DNA from: Streptomyces sp. CB01201
Lineage (GTDB): Bacteria; Actinomycetota; Actinomycetes; Streptomycetales; Streptomycetaceae
NCBI RefSeq assembly: GCF_002803085.1
Contig: NZ_NNBJ01000018.1
Coordinates: 98,695-162,694, forward strand
Length of the DNA: 64,000 nt
Direction of reading: 5' to 3'
Below the pieces are notes generated by a model. The model was given only the letters and a program-made list of their open reading frames with translations, was not told where the DNA came from and did no database searches. A program made the position numbers and the translations under genes. This document shows positions 35,266 through 44,803 of the stretch, in pieces; position 1 is the stretch's first letter, and each line of letters starts with the position of its first letter.

Positions 35266-38200
35266 ATGCAGATCCGGCTGACCGTCCTCGCGCCGCGCAG
35301 CGGCCATGCTGTGGCGCGCGCCTGCGACGTGCTCGTGACCGCCCCGGCGGGTACGGCACTCGCGGCCGTCGCCTCCGGCCTCGCGTCGGCCGCCTCCGGC
35401 GCGGAGGTCTCGGGCGCCTCCGTGGTGCTGTACGCGGGCCGCGAGCGGCTCGACGCCCAGCGCCGCATCCTCGGCGAGCCCCCCCTGGTGGACGGAGCGG
35501 TGCTCTCGCTGGGCTCCCCCGCCGAGGACGAGCCGGCCCACGACGGCCCGGCCCCGGCCCGGCTGCACGTGGTGGCGGGACCGGACGCGGGCGGCGTCCA
35601 CCTGCTGCACGGCGGCCGCATCGGCATCGGCCGCTCCGTCGAGTCCGACGTCCCGCTGGACGACCCCGATGTCTCGCGCCAGCACTGCGAGGTGACGGTC
35701 GAGGCCGACGGCCGGGTCGCCGTGGGCGATCTGAACTCGACGAACGGCACCCGGCTCGACGGCCGCGAGATCGGCGCCAAGCCGGTCCGCTTCGCCCCCG
35801 GCGCGCTGCTCAGGATCGGCGAGTCCGCGCTGCGCCTGGCCCCCGGCGGCACCGCGACGGAGCCCTCCCTCACGACGGTGCCCGACGGCGAGGGCCACCT
35901 CCGGGTCACCCCGAGCGCCGTACCCGCGTCCGCACCGGGCGCCCAACAGGCGTCTGCCGCCGGGCAGTTGGGCTCCCCGTCCGGCGATCCGGCATACGCC
36001 TTCGACGCCACCCCGCCCGCCCCCTCTCCCTCTTCTCCCTCTTCGTTCGGTACGTCCACCCCTCCTTTCGGTACGTCCACGGCGCCGGGCGCACACCAGG
36101 AGCCGTACGGCGGTTTCGACGCCCTCGGAGCACCGGCCGGGTACGGCCACGACGGCCCGGACGGCCGGCGCGAGTCGGCCCCGCCGAGCCGGCGGCAGGG
36201 CACTCCGACCCGCGGCACCCGGCTGCCCGAAGACCTGGCGGGTTCCGACGAGGTGCAGCACAGCCGGGCCGATCAGGCCGACGGCGGCCGACGGCGCGGC
36301 GGAATAGGCGCATGGGCGAGGCGCCTGGCCGGCGGGCGCGGTGAAGCGGAGCCCGAGCAGCCGCCCGCCGAGCCGCAGCGCCTCGCCGCCGAGCCCGCCC
36401 CCGAGAGCTGGCCCGATCCGGCCGCGCTCCTGCTCACCGCGCTCGGCCCGGGCCCCCGCCTGTGGGAGCGCCGGCCGGGTCACCCGGAGGCGCTCGCGGT
36501 CCGCGTCGGCACCGCGGACCGGGGCGATCTGGCGGCCGTGCCGGTCACGGTGGGGCTGCGCGAGGTGGGCTCGCTCGGCCTCGCGGGCCCGCGCGAGCGG
36601 CTCTCCGGCCTCGCCCGCTCGGCGATCGCGCAGCTCGCGGCGCTGCACGCGCCGACCACCCTGGAAATCGTCCTCATCAGCACGGACCGTTCGCGCGGCC
36701 TCCAGGCGCGCACCGCCGAGTGGGACTGGCTCGGCTGGCTCCCCCAGGTCCGCCCGGCCCACGGGCAGGACTGCCGGCTGCTCCTCGCCTACGACCGCGA
36801 CCAGGCGACGGCCCGCACGGCCGAGCTCACCCGGCGGCTCGACGCGGGCCCGCTCGGCCCGGGCTGGGCCTCGGCGGACCGGGCCGCGGTGGCCGAGGCC
36901 GCCGCCCGCTACGAGGGCCCGTTCACCGTGGTCGTCGTGGACGGCGACCCGGGTTCGGCGCCGCTGCGCGAGACCACCGCCCGCCTCGCGGTGGCGGGCG
37001 CGGCGGCCGGGATCCATCTGCTCTGCCTCGCCGAGACCCCGGCGGCCTCGGCCTCGTCCCCGGTCGCCGCGACGTACGAGACGGCCTGTGCGGCCTCGCT
37101 CCCGTTCCGCGAGTGCGGGGCGGTCGCGCTGCTCAGCGGCGATGTGGCCACCGCGCTGCGGCTCCTGCGCATCGCGGGCGGCCGGCCCGCCGGGCACGGC
37201 ACGGTGGCCGCGGTCGACGCGGTGTCGCGCCCGTGGGCCGAGCGGTTCGCCCGCGCGCTCGCCCCGCTGCGCACCGCGGACGGCACCTCCGCCACGTCCG
37301 GGCGGCTCGCCTCCTCGCTGCCCCGCTCCTCGCGCCTCCTGGACGAGCTGGGCCTGGCACGGGCCACCCCCGCCTCCCTGATGGCCCGTTGGGAGTCGGC
37401 CCCCGACGGGGCGGTGGTGCTCGGCACCGGGCCGCACGGCCCGGCCGCCGTGGACCTCGTCTCCGACGGCCCCCATCTCCTCGTCGAAGGCCCGCCCGGC
37501 AGCGGGCGGACCGAGCTGCTGCGGGCCGCCGCCGCCTCCCTCGCCGCGGGCGCGCGGCCCGACCGGCTGGGTCTGATCCTGGTCGACGGCGCGGGCGGCG
37601 AGCGCGGCGAGGGCCTGCGTCCCTGTACCGAACTTCCGCATGTCTCCACGCACTTGATCGCTTCCGACCCGGTCCGGATGCGCGCGTTCGCGCAGGCGCT
37701 CGGAGCCGAGCTCAAGCGCCGGGCCGAGCTGCTCGGCGGCCTCGGCTTCACCGAGTGGCAGGACCGGCGCGAGGTCGCGGGCCGGCTCGTCGGGCAGCGT
37801 CAGGCACCCGCCGCCGAAAGCCGGGGCGGGAGCGATCTGGATCCGCCGGGCAGCAGCACCCTGCGGCTGCGCCCGGTCTCGCGCAGCCGCACCGACGACG
37901 GCCCCTCGCTGCCCCGGCTGGTCGTCCTCGTCGACGACTTGGACGCGCTGGTGGCCCCCGCCCTGGGCAGTCCGGGCAGGCCCGCCGCGGGTTCCGTGGT
38001 GCGGGCCCTCGAAGCGGTGGCCCGCGACGGCGAGCGGCTCGGGGTGCATCTGGTGGCGGCCTCGGCCCGGCCGGAGCGCACGGCCGACACCGAGCTCGCG
38101 CGCGGCGCCCGCCACCGGGTCGTGCTCGACCCGCCGCCCGCCGCGCCCTCGCCGGACGAGCCCTCGCCGGGCCGCGGCCGGCTGCACCAGGCGGACGGGG

Positions 38201-38424
38201 CGTCGGTGCCGTTCCAGGGCGGCCGGGTCACCGGGCGCATACCCCGGACGGCGACACAGCGGCCCACCGTGGTGGTCCTGGAGTGGGAGCGGATGGGCGA
38301 CCCGCCGGCCCGCCGCCCCGTCCGCGAGCTCGGCAACGGGCCCACCGACCTGGCCCTGCTCGCCAGCGCCCTGGATCGTGCGGCCTCCTTGGTCAACGCG
38401 CCTTCGGTGCCGCCCCTGTCATGA
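35266..38424 (+). CDS. FHA-domain protein with degenerate FtsK/EssC-like ATPase region
   Basis: This 1052-residue protein begins with a small ubiquitin-like region (about 1-80). An FHA domain follows (about 98-190, with GRS at 122-124, SRQH at 137-140 and NSTNGT at 157-162). A disordered linker rich in Pro and Ser follows (about 200-390). The C-terminal half resembles the FtsK/SpoIIIE ATPases of type VII secretion. Its P-loop near residues 742-749 reads GPPGSGRT, with Arg in place of the usual Lys, and VVLVDDLDALV could serve as Walker B. The overall order resembles EssC. No ESX small substrate genes are nearby. The ATG at 35266 follows GAGGCG. It is divergent from pkaA and may be read or phosphorylated by that kinase. 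Confidence 0.75.
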   Translation: MQIRLTVLAPRSGHAVARACDVLVTAPAGTALAAVASGLASAASGAEVSGASVVLYAGRERLDAQRRILGEPPLVDGAVLSLGSPAEDEPAHDGPAPARLHVVAGPDAGGVHLLHGGRIGIGRSVESDVPLDDPDVSRQHCEVTVEADGRVAVGDLNSTNGTRLDGREIGAKPVRFAPGALLRIGESALRLAPGGTATEPSLTTVPDGEGHLRVTPSAVPASAPGAQQASAAGQLGSPSGDPAYAFDATPPAPSPSSPSSFGTSTPPFGTSTAPGAHQEPYGGFDALGAPAGYGHDGPDGRRESAPPSRRQGTPTRGTRLPEDLAGSDEVQHSRADQADGGRRRGGIGAWARRLAGGRGEAEPEQPPAEPQRLAAEPAPESWPDPAALLLTALGPGPRLWERRPGHPEALAVRVGTADRGDLAAVPVTVGLREVGSLGLAGPRERLSGLARSAIAQLAALHAPTTLEIVLISTDRSRGLQARTAEWDWLGWLPQVRPAHGQDCRLLLAYDRDQATARTAELTRRLDAGPLGPGWASADRAAVAEAAARYEGPFTVVVVDGDPGSAPLRETTARLAVAGAAAGIHLLCLAETPAASASSPVAATYETACAASLPFRECGAVALLSGDVATALRLLRIAGGRPAGHGTVAAVDAVSRPWAERFARALAPLRTADGTSATSGRLASSLPRSSRLLDELGLARATPASLMARWESAPDGAVVLGTGPHGPAAVDLVSDGPHLLVEGPPGSGRTELLRAAAASLAAGARPDRLGLILVDGAGGERGEGLRPCTELPHVSTHLIASDPVRMRAFAQALGAELKRRAELLGGLGFTEWQDRREVAGRLVGQRQAPAAESRGGSDLDPPGSSTLRLRPVSRSRTDDGPSLPRLVVLVDDLDALVAPALGSPGRPAAGSVVRALEAVARDGERLGVHLVAASARPERTADTELARGARHRVVLDPPPAAPSPDEPSPGRGRLHQADGASVPFQGGRVTGRIPRTATQRPTVVVLEWERMGDPPARRPVRELGNGPTDLALLASALDRAASLVNAPSVPPLS

Positions 38425-38657
38425 GGCCGGGCCGCGGCCCGGCACGGCACGGGTGATCAACTCGGCTGCAATGGGCGGCAGTTGGGACATCCCGCGGGAT
38501 CCAACGTCACAAGCCCATCACGATCAACTGGTTGACGGCGAACACGGTATTGCGGCGCCCCCGCACCCGGCGTAGGACTGTCGCACGGGACGAGAGCTGC
38601 GGCGCCTGCGTCACCGGGCGCGGCGGTTCGTACGCGCACGGGAGAGACGGGGCACGC

Positions 38658-40055
38658 ATGCGCAGCACTCGTACAGGCCGCACCAGCACAGTCACCAGGA
38701 CCACAGGGCGCACGCTCGTGTCCGCTCTGGCCATCGGCGGTCTCGCGCTCGGCGCGGCCGCGTGCGGCAGCAGCGACGGCGGAAAGAGCACGCCGTCGGC
38801 CGGCGCCTCCACCTCGGGACAGTCGGGCAGCGGGGTCCAACTCCCCAAGCTGAACGGGGAGAAGATCGAGGTCGCCGCCGTGTGGACGGGGGCCGAGCAG
38901 GCGAACTTCGTGAAGGTGCTCAAGGAGTTCGAGTCGCGGACCGGGGCCACCGTCACCTTCGTGCCCGCCCAGGACCCGATCGTCAACTTCCTCGGCACCA
39001 AGATCGCCGGTGGCAGCCCGCCCGATGTGGCGATGCTCCCCCAGGTCGGCGCGATCCAGCAGGCCGTGGCGAAGAAGTGGGCCAAGCCCGCAGGGCCCGA
39101 GGCCAAGGCGCAGCTCACCGCGAACTACTCCAAGGTGTGGCAGGACCTGGGCGCGGTCGGCGGCACGCAGTACGGGGTGTACTTCAAGGCCGCCAACAAG
39201 TCCCTGGTCTGGTACAACACCAAGGTCTTCCAGAACGCCGGCGTCACCCCGCCCGCGACCTGGAAGAACTTCCTGAGCACCGCCGACACCATCTCGGCCT
39301 CCGGTGTGACCCCGGTGTCCGTCGGCGGAGCGGACGGCTGGACGCTCACGGACTGGTTCGAGAACGTCTATCTCTCCCAGGCCGGGCCCGAGAAGTACGA
39401 CCAGCTGGCCAAGCACGCGATCAAGTGGACCGACCCGTCCGTCAAGGACGCGCTCACCACGCTCGCCCAGCTCTTCGGCAAGCCGAACCTGATCGCGGGC
39501 GGTACCAGCGGCGCACTCCAGACCGAGTTCCCCGCCTCGGTGACGCAGACCTTCACCGGCGGTGACCAGCCCAAGGCGGGCATGGTCTTCGAGGGCGACT
39601 TCGCGGCGGTCAACATCGCGGAGACCTCCGCCAAGGTCGGCACGGACGCCAAGGCGTTCCCGTTCCCCGCGGTCGGCGACAAGGCCCCGGTGGTCACGGG
39701 CGGCGACGCGGCGGTGGCCCTGAAGGACACCAAGGGCGCCCAGGCGCTGCTGACCTGGCTGGCCTCCACCGATGCCGCGAAGATCGCGGCGTCGTCCGGC
39801 GGCTTCATCTCGCCGAACAAGGCGCTCGACGCCGCCGCGTACCCCAACGACGTGCAGCGTGACATCGCCAAGGCGCTGATCGCGGCCGGTGACAACGTCC
39901 GCTTCGACATGTCGGACCAGGCCCCGCAGTCCTTCGGCGGCACCCCGGGCAAGGGCGAGTGGAAGGATCTCCAGGACTTCCTCAAGAACCCGTCGGACAT
40001 CGCCGGCACCCAGTCCAAGCTGGAGGCCGACGCGGCCGCGGCGTTCAAGAACTGA
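38658..40055 (+). CDS. Sugar ABC transporter substrate-binding lipoprotein
   Basis: This 465-residue lipoprotein starts a second CUT1-type sugar import operon. After a basic N-terminus (MRSTRTGRTSTVTRTTGR) the hydrophobic run ends in the lipobox GAAAC. A Ser/Gly-rich linker leads to the mature domain, with VAAVWTGAEQ, GGSPPDVAMLPQ and FEGDFAAVNI, a pattern of glucoside-binding proteins. I chose the ATG at 38658 with GGGAGAG upstream; longer readings lack signal-peptide features. The permease gene follows after seven bases. The sugar is not identifiable from the sequence. Confidence 0.88.
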   Translation: MRSTRTGRTSTVTRTTGRTLVSALAIGGLALGAAACGSSDGGKSTPSAGASTSGQSGSGVQLPKLNGEKIEVAAVWTGAEQANFVKVLKEFESRTGATVTFVPAQDPIVNFLGTKIAGGSPPDVAMLPQVGAIQQAVAKKWAKPAGPEAKAQLTANYSKVWQDLGAVGGTQYGVYFKAANKSLVWYNTKVFQNAGVTPPATWKNFLSTADTISASGVTPVSVGGADGWTLTDWFENVYLSQAGPEKYDQLAKHAIKWTDPSVKDALTTLAQLFGKPNLIAGGTSGALQTEFPASVTQTFTGGDQPKAGMVFEGDFAAVNIAETSAKVGTDAKAFPFPAVGDKAPVVTGGDAAVALKDTKGAQALLTWLASTDAAKIAASSGGFISPNKALDAAAYPNDVQRDIAKALIAAGDNVRFDMSDQAPQSFGGTPGKGEWKDLQDFLKNPSDIAGTQSKLEADAAAAFKN

Positions 40056-40062
40056 TCCGGCG

Positions 40063-41415
40063 ATGACGACCGCCACGGCGGGAGGCGCCCCGCCTCCCGC
40101 CGCCTCGCCCGCGCCCAGGCCCGCCAAGAGCGTCACCGATACCCGCAAGTGGATCGCGGCCGTGTTCCTGCTGCCCGCGCTCGTCCTGCTCGGTGCGCTC
40201 GTCGTCTATCCGATCGGCTTCTCGGTCTACCGGTCGTTCTTCGACCAGTCCGGTCATTCGTTCGCCGGGATCGACAACTACAAGACGCTGTTCACGGATC
40301 ACACCATCCGGACCGCGGTGAAGAACAACGCGATCTGGGTCGTGTGCGCTCCGACGATCGCCACCGTCCTCGGCCTGATCTTCGCCGTGCTGACCGAACG
40401 GGTGCGCTGGGGAACGGCGTTCAAGCTGATCGTGTTCATGCCGATGGCGATCTCCATGCTCGCCGCGGGCATCATCTTCCGGCTGGTGTACGAGCAGGAC
40501 CCGGCGCGCGGGGTCGCCAACGCGGTGGTGGTGGGTGTGCACGACACGTTCACCACCTCGGCCGGTTACCCCAAGGCGCATCCGCTGCCGGCCGCGCCCC
40601 TGAAGGACGCGGGCGGCGGGGCGTTCATCACCCGGACCGCGGTGCACGCGGGGCAGCCCGCGCTGCTGCCCCTCGTCGGCGTTGCCGCCGACACCGTGCC
40701 GGCCTCGGCCGGGACCGCGAAGGCCGCCCCCAGCGAGCCGGGCAAGGTCACCGGCACGGTCTGGCTCGACTTCACCAAGGGCGGCGGCGGGCGGCCGAAC
40801 GTCATCGACGCCAAGGAACTCGGCCTCAAGGGCATCAAGGTCGAAGCGGTGAAGGACGGCAGGACCGTCGCCTCGACGACCGCCGGGTCCGACGGCACGT
40901 TCACCCTGCCGGCCAGTGCCGACGGCGCCCAACTCCGGCTCCCCGAGAGCAACTTCCACCAGCCGTACAACGGGGTCGAATGGCTCGGCCCGACGCTCGT
41001 CACTCCGGCGATCATCGGCTCGTACATCTGGATGTGGGCGGGCTTCGCGATGGTGCTCATCGCGGCGGGCCTGGCCGGTCTGCCCCGCGAACTGCTCGAA
41101 GCTGCGCGGGTGGACGGGGCCAATGAGTGGCAGGTCTTCCGCCGGGTGACCGTCCCGCTGCTCGCGCCGGTCCTCGCGGTGGTCCTGGTCACGCTGATGA
41201 TCAACGTCCTGAAGATCTTCGACCTGGTCTTCATCATCGCGCCCGGCTCCAGTCAGGCCGACGCGAACGTCCTGGCCCTCCAGCTGTACCGCTCCTCCTT
41301 CGGCACCGAGGCGGACCTGGGCATCGGCAGCGCGATCGCGGTCCTGCTGCTCCTGCTGGTGATCCCGGTGATGCTCTTCAACATCCGGCGCATGCGGAAG
41401 GAAGGGCGACGATGA
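40063..41415 (+). CDS. Sugar ABC permease with an inserted extracellular Ig-like domain
   Basis: This 450-residue MalF-type permease is about 150 residues longer than usual. Membrane segments at about 30-55, 90-110 and 122-142 are followed by an insert (about 158-308). Within it, residues 226-296 (GKVTGTVWLDF, GIKVEAV, SDGTFTLP) resemble the Cna-B or SdrD-B type beta sandwich of surface proteins. The membrane part resumes at TPAIIGSYIWMW, and the ATPase docking loop LLEAARVDGANEW is intact. The insert should lie outside the membrane, near the binding protein. The stop codon overlaps the start of a tiny ORF as ATGA. Frame and codon use are continuous, so this is not an assembly fusion by eye. 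Confidence 0.88.
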   Translation: MTTATAGGAPPPAASPAPRPAKSVTDTRKWIAAVFLLPALVLLGALVVYPIGFSVYRSFFDQSGHSFAGIDNYKTLFTDHTIRTAVKNNAIWVVCAPTIATVLGLIFAVLTERVRWGTAFKLIVFMPMAISMLAAGIIFRLVYEQDPARGVANAVVVGVHDTFTTSAGYPKAHPLPAAPLKDAGGGAFITRTAVHAGQPALLPLVGVAADTVPASAGTAKAAPSEPGKVTGTVWLDFTKGGGGRPNVIDAKELGLKGIKVEAVKDGRTVASTTAGSDGTFTLPASADGAQLRLPESNFHQPYNGVEWLGPTLVTPAIIGSYIWMWAGFAMVLIAAGLAGLPRELLEAARVDGANEWQVFRRVTVPLLAPVLAVVLVTLMINVLKIFDLVFIIAPGSSQADANVLALQLYRSSFGTEADLGIGSAIAVLLLLLVIPVMLFNIRRMRKEGRR

Positions 41416-41447
41416 CGGCCCTGCGGACAGGGGAGGCCAGGCGATGA
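41412..41447 (+). CDS. 11-codon relay ORF between permease genes
   Basis: MTALRTGEARR followed by TGA. Its ATG overlaps the stop of the preceding permease as ATGA and its own stop overlaps the ATG of the next tiny ORF. No GGAGG precedes it. It may be a translational relay or the residue of a duplication. Whether the peptide is made is unknown. Confidence 0.45.
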   Translation: MTALRTGEARR

Positions 41448-41482
41448 CCGACCGCCGCACGCGCAAGGAGGCCAGGCGATGA
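41444..41482 (+). CDS. 12-codon relay ORF overlapping the second permease start
   Basis: MTDRRTRKEARR followed by TGA. GGAGG stands seven bases before its ATG. The 19 bases GGAGGCCAGGCGATGACC plus G around this start (41432-41450) are repeated exactly at 41467-41485 around the start of the next permease. Its stop overlaps that start as ATGA. Confidence 0.45.
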   Translation: MTDRRTRKEARR

Positions 41483-42360
41483 CCGCTGCCGAAGGGATCG
41501 TCAAGGCCCGGCAGTCGCTGCCCGCGCGCATCGCCTCGCGCACGGGCGGCGGCGTACTGCGCGTGTTCCTCGTCCTGGTGGGCCTGTTCTGGCTGATGCC
41601 GACCGTCGGGCTGCTGCTCTCCTCGCTGCGCAGCCCCTCCGACATCGCCTCCACCGGCTGGTGGAAGACGTTCACCGACCCGTCCCGGCTCACCTTCCAC
41701 AACTATGCGAGCCTGCTCGACAACAGCACGATCACCAACTCGCTGCTCTCCACGGTCGCGATCACCGTTCCGGCCACCGTCCTGGTCGTCGTCATCGGCT
41801 CGCTGGCCGGTTACGCCTTCGCCTGGATGGAATTCCCGGGCCGCGACTGGTGGTTCATGGTCGTGGTGAGCCTGCTGGTCGTGCCCGTACAGGTCGCCCT
41901 CGTGCCGGTCGCCAAGCTCTTCGGGCAGCTCGGGATCTTCGAGACCACGATCGGCGTGATCATCTTCCACGTCTCCTTCGGCCTGCCGTTCGCGATCTTC
42001 CTGCTGCGCAACTTCTTCGCCGAGATCCCCAGGGAGCTCCTGGAGGCGGCCCGGCTCGACGGGGCGGGCGAGATCCGGGTGTTCACCAGGGTCGTGATGC
42101 CGCTCGGGGGGCCCGCGATCGCCTCGCTCGGCATCTTCCAGTTCCTGTGGGTCTGGAACGACATGCTGGTCGCGCTGATCTTCGCCGACTCCAAGCACCC
42201 GCCGATCACGGTGGCCTTGCAGCAGCAGGTCCGCCAGTTCGGCAACAACATCGACGTCCTGGCTCCGGGCGCCTTCGTCTCGATGGTCATCCCGCTCGCC
42301 GTGTTCTTCGCCTTCCAGCGGCAGTTCGTGTCGGGGGTGATGGCCGGCGCGGTGAAGTGA
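41479..42360 (+). CDS. Sugar ABC transporter permease, MalG type
   Basis: This 293-residue permease completes the second sugar importer. About six membrane segments are visible, with the docking loop LLEAARLDGAGEI and the usual end FVSGVMAGAVK. GGAGG stands seven bases before the ATG and belongs to a duplicated 19-base block. No ATPase gene follows, so a shared MsiK-type ATPase is likely. Confidence 0.92.
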   Translation: MTAAEGIVKARQSLPARIASRTGGGVLRVFLVLVGLFWLMPTVGLLLSSLRSPSDIASTGWWKTFTDPSRLTFHNYASLLDNSTITNSLLSTVAITVPATVLVVVIGSLAGYAFAWMEFPGRDWWFMVVVSLLVVPVQVALVPVAKLFGQLGIFETTIGVIIFHVSFGLPFAIFLLRNFFAEIPRELLEAARLDGAGEIRVFTRVVMPLGGPAIASLGIFQFLWVWNDMLVALIFADSKHPPITVALQQQVRQFGNNIDVLAPGAFVSMVIPLAVFFAFQRQFVSGVMAGAVK

Positions 42361-42537
42361 GCGCCCGCACAACGGACTTGGCCACCCGATCGAACGATCA
42401 TGCCCGAACGGCACATGACGCCACGTCAAAGGCATGATCACGGGACTACCCCGGACGGCACCGATGCCGTAACCCGATCGCTCCCGCGGACGTTCACGGG
42501 CCATCCGCCCGTGCCCTCTCACGCCCCAGGACGTCCG

Positions 42538-44787
42538 TTGCCCCGATTCAGCGTCATCGTGCCCGCGTACAAGCTCCAGGCCCGTCTTCACGCTTGTCTT
42601 GAATCGGTACTGCGTCAGACGTACGAAATCGACGAGAGCCCGGCGTTCGATCTCGAAGTGATCGCGGTCGACGCCGGCTCGCCCGACTCCTGCGGCGAGA
42701 TCATCGACGAGTTCGCCGCCCGCGATCCCCGGGTCACCGCCGTGCACCTGCCCGCCGACCCGGCCGACCCCGGCCAGGGACCGGGCCCCGCCCGCAACGC
42801 CGGGCTCGCCCGCGCCACCGGCGACTACGTGCTGTTCCTCGACGGCGACGACACCCTCGCGCCACACGCCCTGCGCGACATCGCCGACCGGCTCAAGGCC
42901 TCCGGCGAGCCCGATGTGCTGGTCTTCGGCCATGCCCGCATCCACTGGTCGGGCGCCACCGAGCAGCCCCCGGTGCCGCCGCAGCTCACCGAGTCCGGCC
43001 CCGCCTCCTTCCAACTGGCCGAGCGTCCGGCCCTGTTGAGGCGGCCGGCCCCGTCCTGGAACAAGGCGTACCGGCGGGAGTTCCTCGAACGCGAGGGGCT
43101 CGCCTTCCCGCCCGGCCGGCACACGGACACCTTCTGGTCGTACGCGACCCTGCTCGCGGCGTCCTCGCTCAGCACCCTGGAGCGGGTCTGTGTGCACCAT
43201 CGCGAACGGCGCGGGCCGGCCGTCGCGCGCGGCCGGTACTTCGACCTCTTCCCGCAGTACGACCGCGTCTTCGGCTTCCTCGACTCCCGTCCAGAACTGG
43301 GCAGTTGGCGCCCGGTCCTGGCCCGCCGGATGGCCGACCACCTGGCGGCCGTCTCGGCCGCCGTCCTGACCGCCCCGGGCCTGTCCGCACGCACCCGCGC
43401 CGAGTTCTTCCGACTGGCCCGCGCGCACTACGGGCGCCATCGCGTGCCGGGCGCGGCCGGGCCGCGCCATGCCGGGGTCCGCTTCGGTACGTACCGCACG
43501 TACCGCGTGCTGCGGGGGCTCCGCGCGCTGCGCGCCCACGGCCGGGCGTTCGTGTCGGCGCTGGTCCGACCGGCCCGGACGGCCGCGCTGCGCCTGCACT
43601 ACCGGGTCCAGCGGAGCCTGCCCCTGCGCGAGGACCTGGCGGTGTTCAGCGCGTACCGGCACCGCGGCTACGCGTGCAGTCCGGCCGCGATCGAGGCGAA
43701 GCTCCGCGAACTCGCGCCGGGCGTGCGCACCGCCTGGGTCACCACGCCCGAGTACGACACGACCGTGCCCGCTCCCACGCGCCGGTTGCGCCCCGGCGGC
43801 TTCGCGTACTTCTCGGCGCTGGCCCGCGCCAAGTACCTCGTGAACAACGGGGAGTTCGACCACCGCCTGGTCAAGCGTCCCGGCCAGATCCTCCTCCAGA
43901 CCCATCACGGCACACCGCTCAAGACGGTGGGCCTGGACCTGATGGACCGTCCGGCGGCCTCGCATGACATCGACTTCGCCCGCCTCCTCGCGGACGCCGA
44001 CAAGTGGGACTTCGCCCTGTCCGCCAACCGGCATGCCACGCTCGCCGGCGAGCGCGCCTTCCCGGCCGCGTACACCACGCTCGAATACGGCAGCCCGCGC
44101 AACGACGTGCTGCGCCGCGCCGCCGACGTCGACTCCGCCCGGCTGCGCGACCGGCTGGGCATCCCGGGCCGCTCGACCGTCGTCCTGTACGCGCCGACGT
44201 ACCGCGACTACAGCCGGAGCCGGCACCTTCCGCTCGACCTGGAGCGGCTCGGCCGCGCGCTCGGTCCGGAGTTCTTCCTGCTGACCCGCGCGCACCACGC
44301 CTACGGGGCTCCCCTGAACCGGGCCCCGCTGCCGCGCGTCCTGGACGTCACCGGACATCCGTCGGTCGAGGAACTCCTCCTGGTCGCGGACGCGTTGGTG
44401 ACGGACTACTCGTCCCTGATGTTCGACTACGCCAACCTGGACCGGCCCATCGTGATCCTGGACGACGACCGAGAGGCGTACGAGGCGGCCCGGGGCACCT
44501 ACTTCGATCTGCGCGGGGGGCCGCCGGGCGCGGTCGCCCGCACCGAGGACGAGCTGATCGACATCTTCACCACCGGCCACTGGCGCGGCTCCCGCTCGGC
44601 CCAGCTGCGCGCCGCGTTCCGCGCCCGCTTCTGTCCGTACGACGACGGCCACGCGGCCGAGCGGGTGGTCCGCCGCGTCTTCCTGGGCAACCCGGGGCTG
44701 CCCCAGTCCGGCCCCGCCCTGCCCGAACAGCGCACGCGGGGCACGGAGTTCGCCCCGGCGGCAACGGATGCCCTGACGCGCAGCTGA
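42538..44787 (+). CDS. GT2 fused to CDP-glycerol glycerophosphotransferase (teichoic acid polymerase)
   Basis: This 749-residue protein joins two transferases. The N-terminal GT2 domain shows FSVIVPAYKLQ and FLDGDDT. The C-terminal half belongs to the TagF/TagB family, with LQTHHGTPLKTVGLDL, LYAPTYRD and VTDYSSLMFDYANLDRP. Together they should build a poly(polyol phosphate) or sugar-containing teichoic acid at the inner face of the membrane. The exporter genes tagG and tagH lie close downstream, which supports this. I chose the TTG at 42538 because AGGACG stands just before it and the domain begins at once. A GTG at 42511 is possible. It converges on a TetR gene across a repeat region. Confidence 0.85.
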   Translation: MPRFSVIVPAYKLQARLHACLESVLRQTYEIDESPAFDLEVIAVDAGSPDSCGEIIDEFAARDPRVTAVHLPADPADPGQGPGPARNAGLARATGDYVLFLDGDDTLAPHALRDIADRLKASGEPDVLVFGHARIHWSGATEQPPVPPQLTESGPASFQLAERPALLRRPAPSWNKAYRREFLEREGLAFPPGRHTDTFWSYATLLAASSLSTLERVCVHHRERRGPAVARGRYFDLFPQYDRVFGFLDSRPELGSWRPVLARRMADHLAAVSAAVLTAPGLSARTRAEFFRLARAHYGRHRVPGAAGPRHAGVRFGTYRTYRVLRGLRALRAHGRAFVSALVRPARTAALRLHYRVQRSLPLREDLAVFSAYRHRGYACSPAAIEAKLRELAPGVRTAWVTTPEYDTTVPAPTRRLRPGGFAYFSALARAKYLVNNGEFDHRLVKRPGQILLQTHHGTPLKTVGLDLMDRPAASHDIDFARLLADADKWDFALSANRHATLAGERAFPAAYTTLEYGSPRNDVLRRAADVDSARLRDRLGIPGRSTVVLYAPTYRDYSRSRHLPLDLERLGRALGPEFFLLTRAHHAYGAPLNRAPLPRVLDVTGHPSVEELLLVADALVTDYSSLMFDYANLDRPIVILDDDREAYEAARGTYFDLRGGPPGAVARTEDELIDIFTTGHWRGSRSAQLRAAFRARFCPYDDGHAAERVVRRVFLGNPGLPQSGPALPEQRTRGTEFAPAATDALTRS

Positions 44788-44803
44788 GCACGGGCCGTGG
44801 GGG

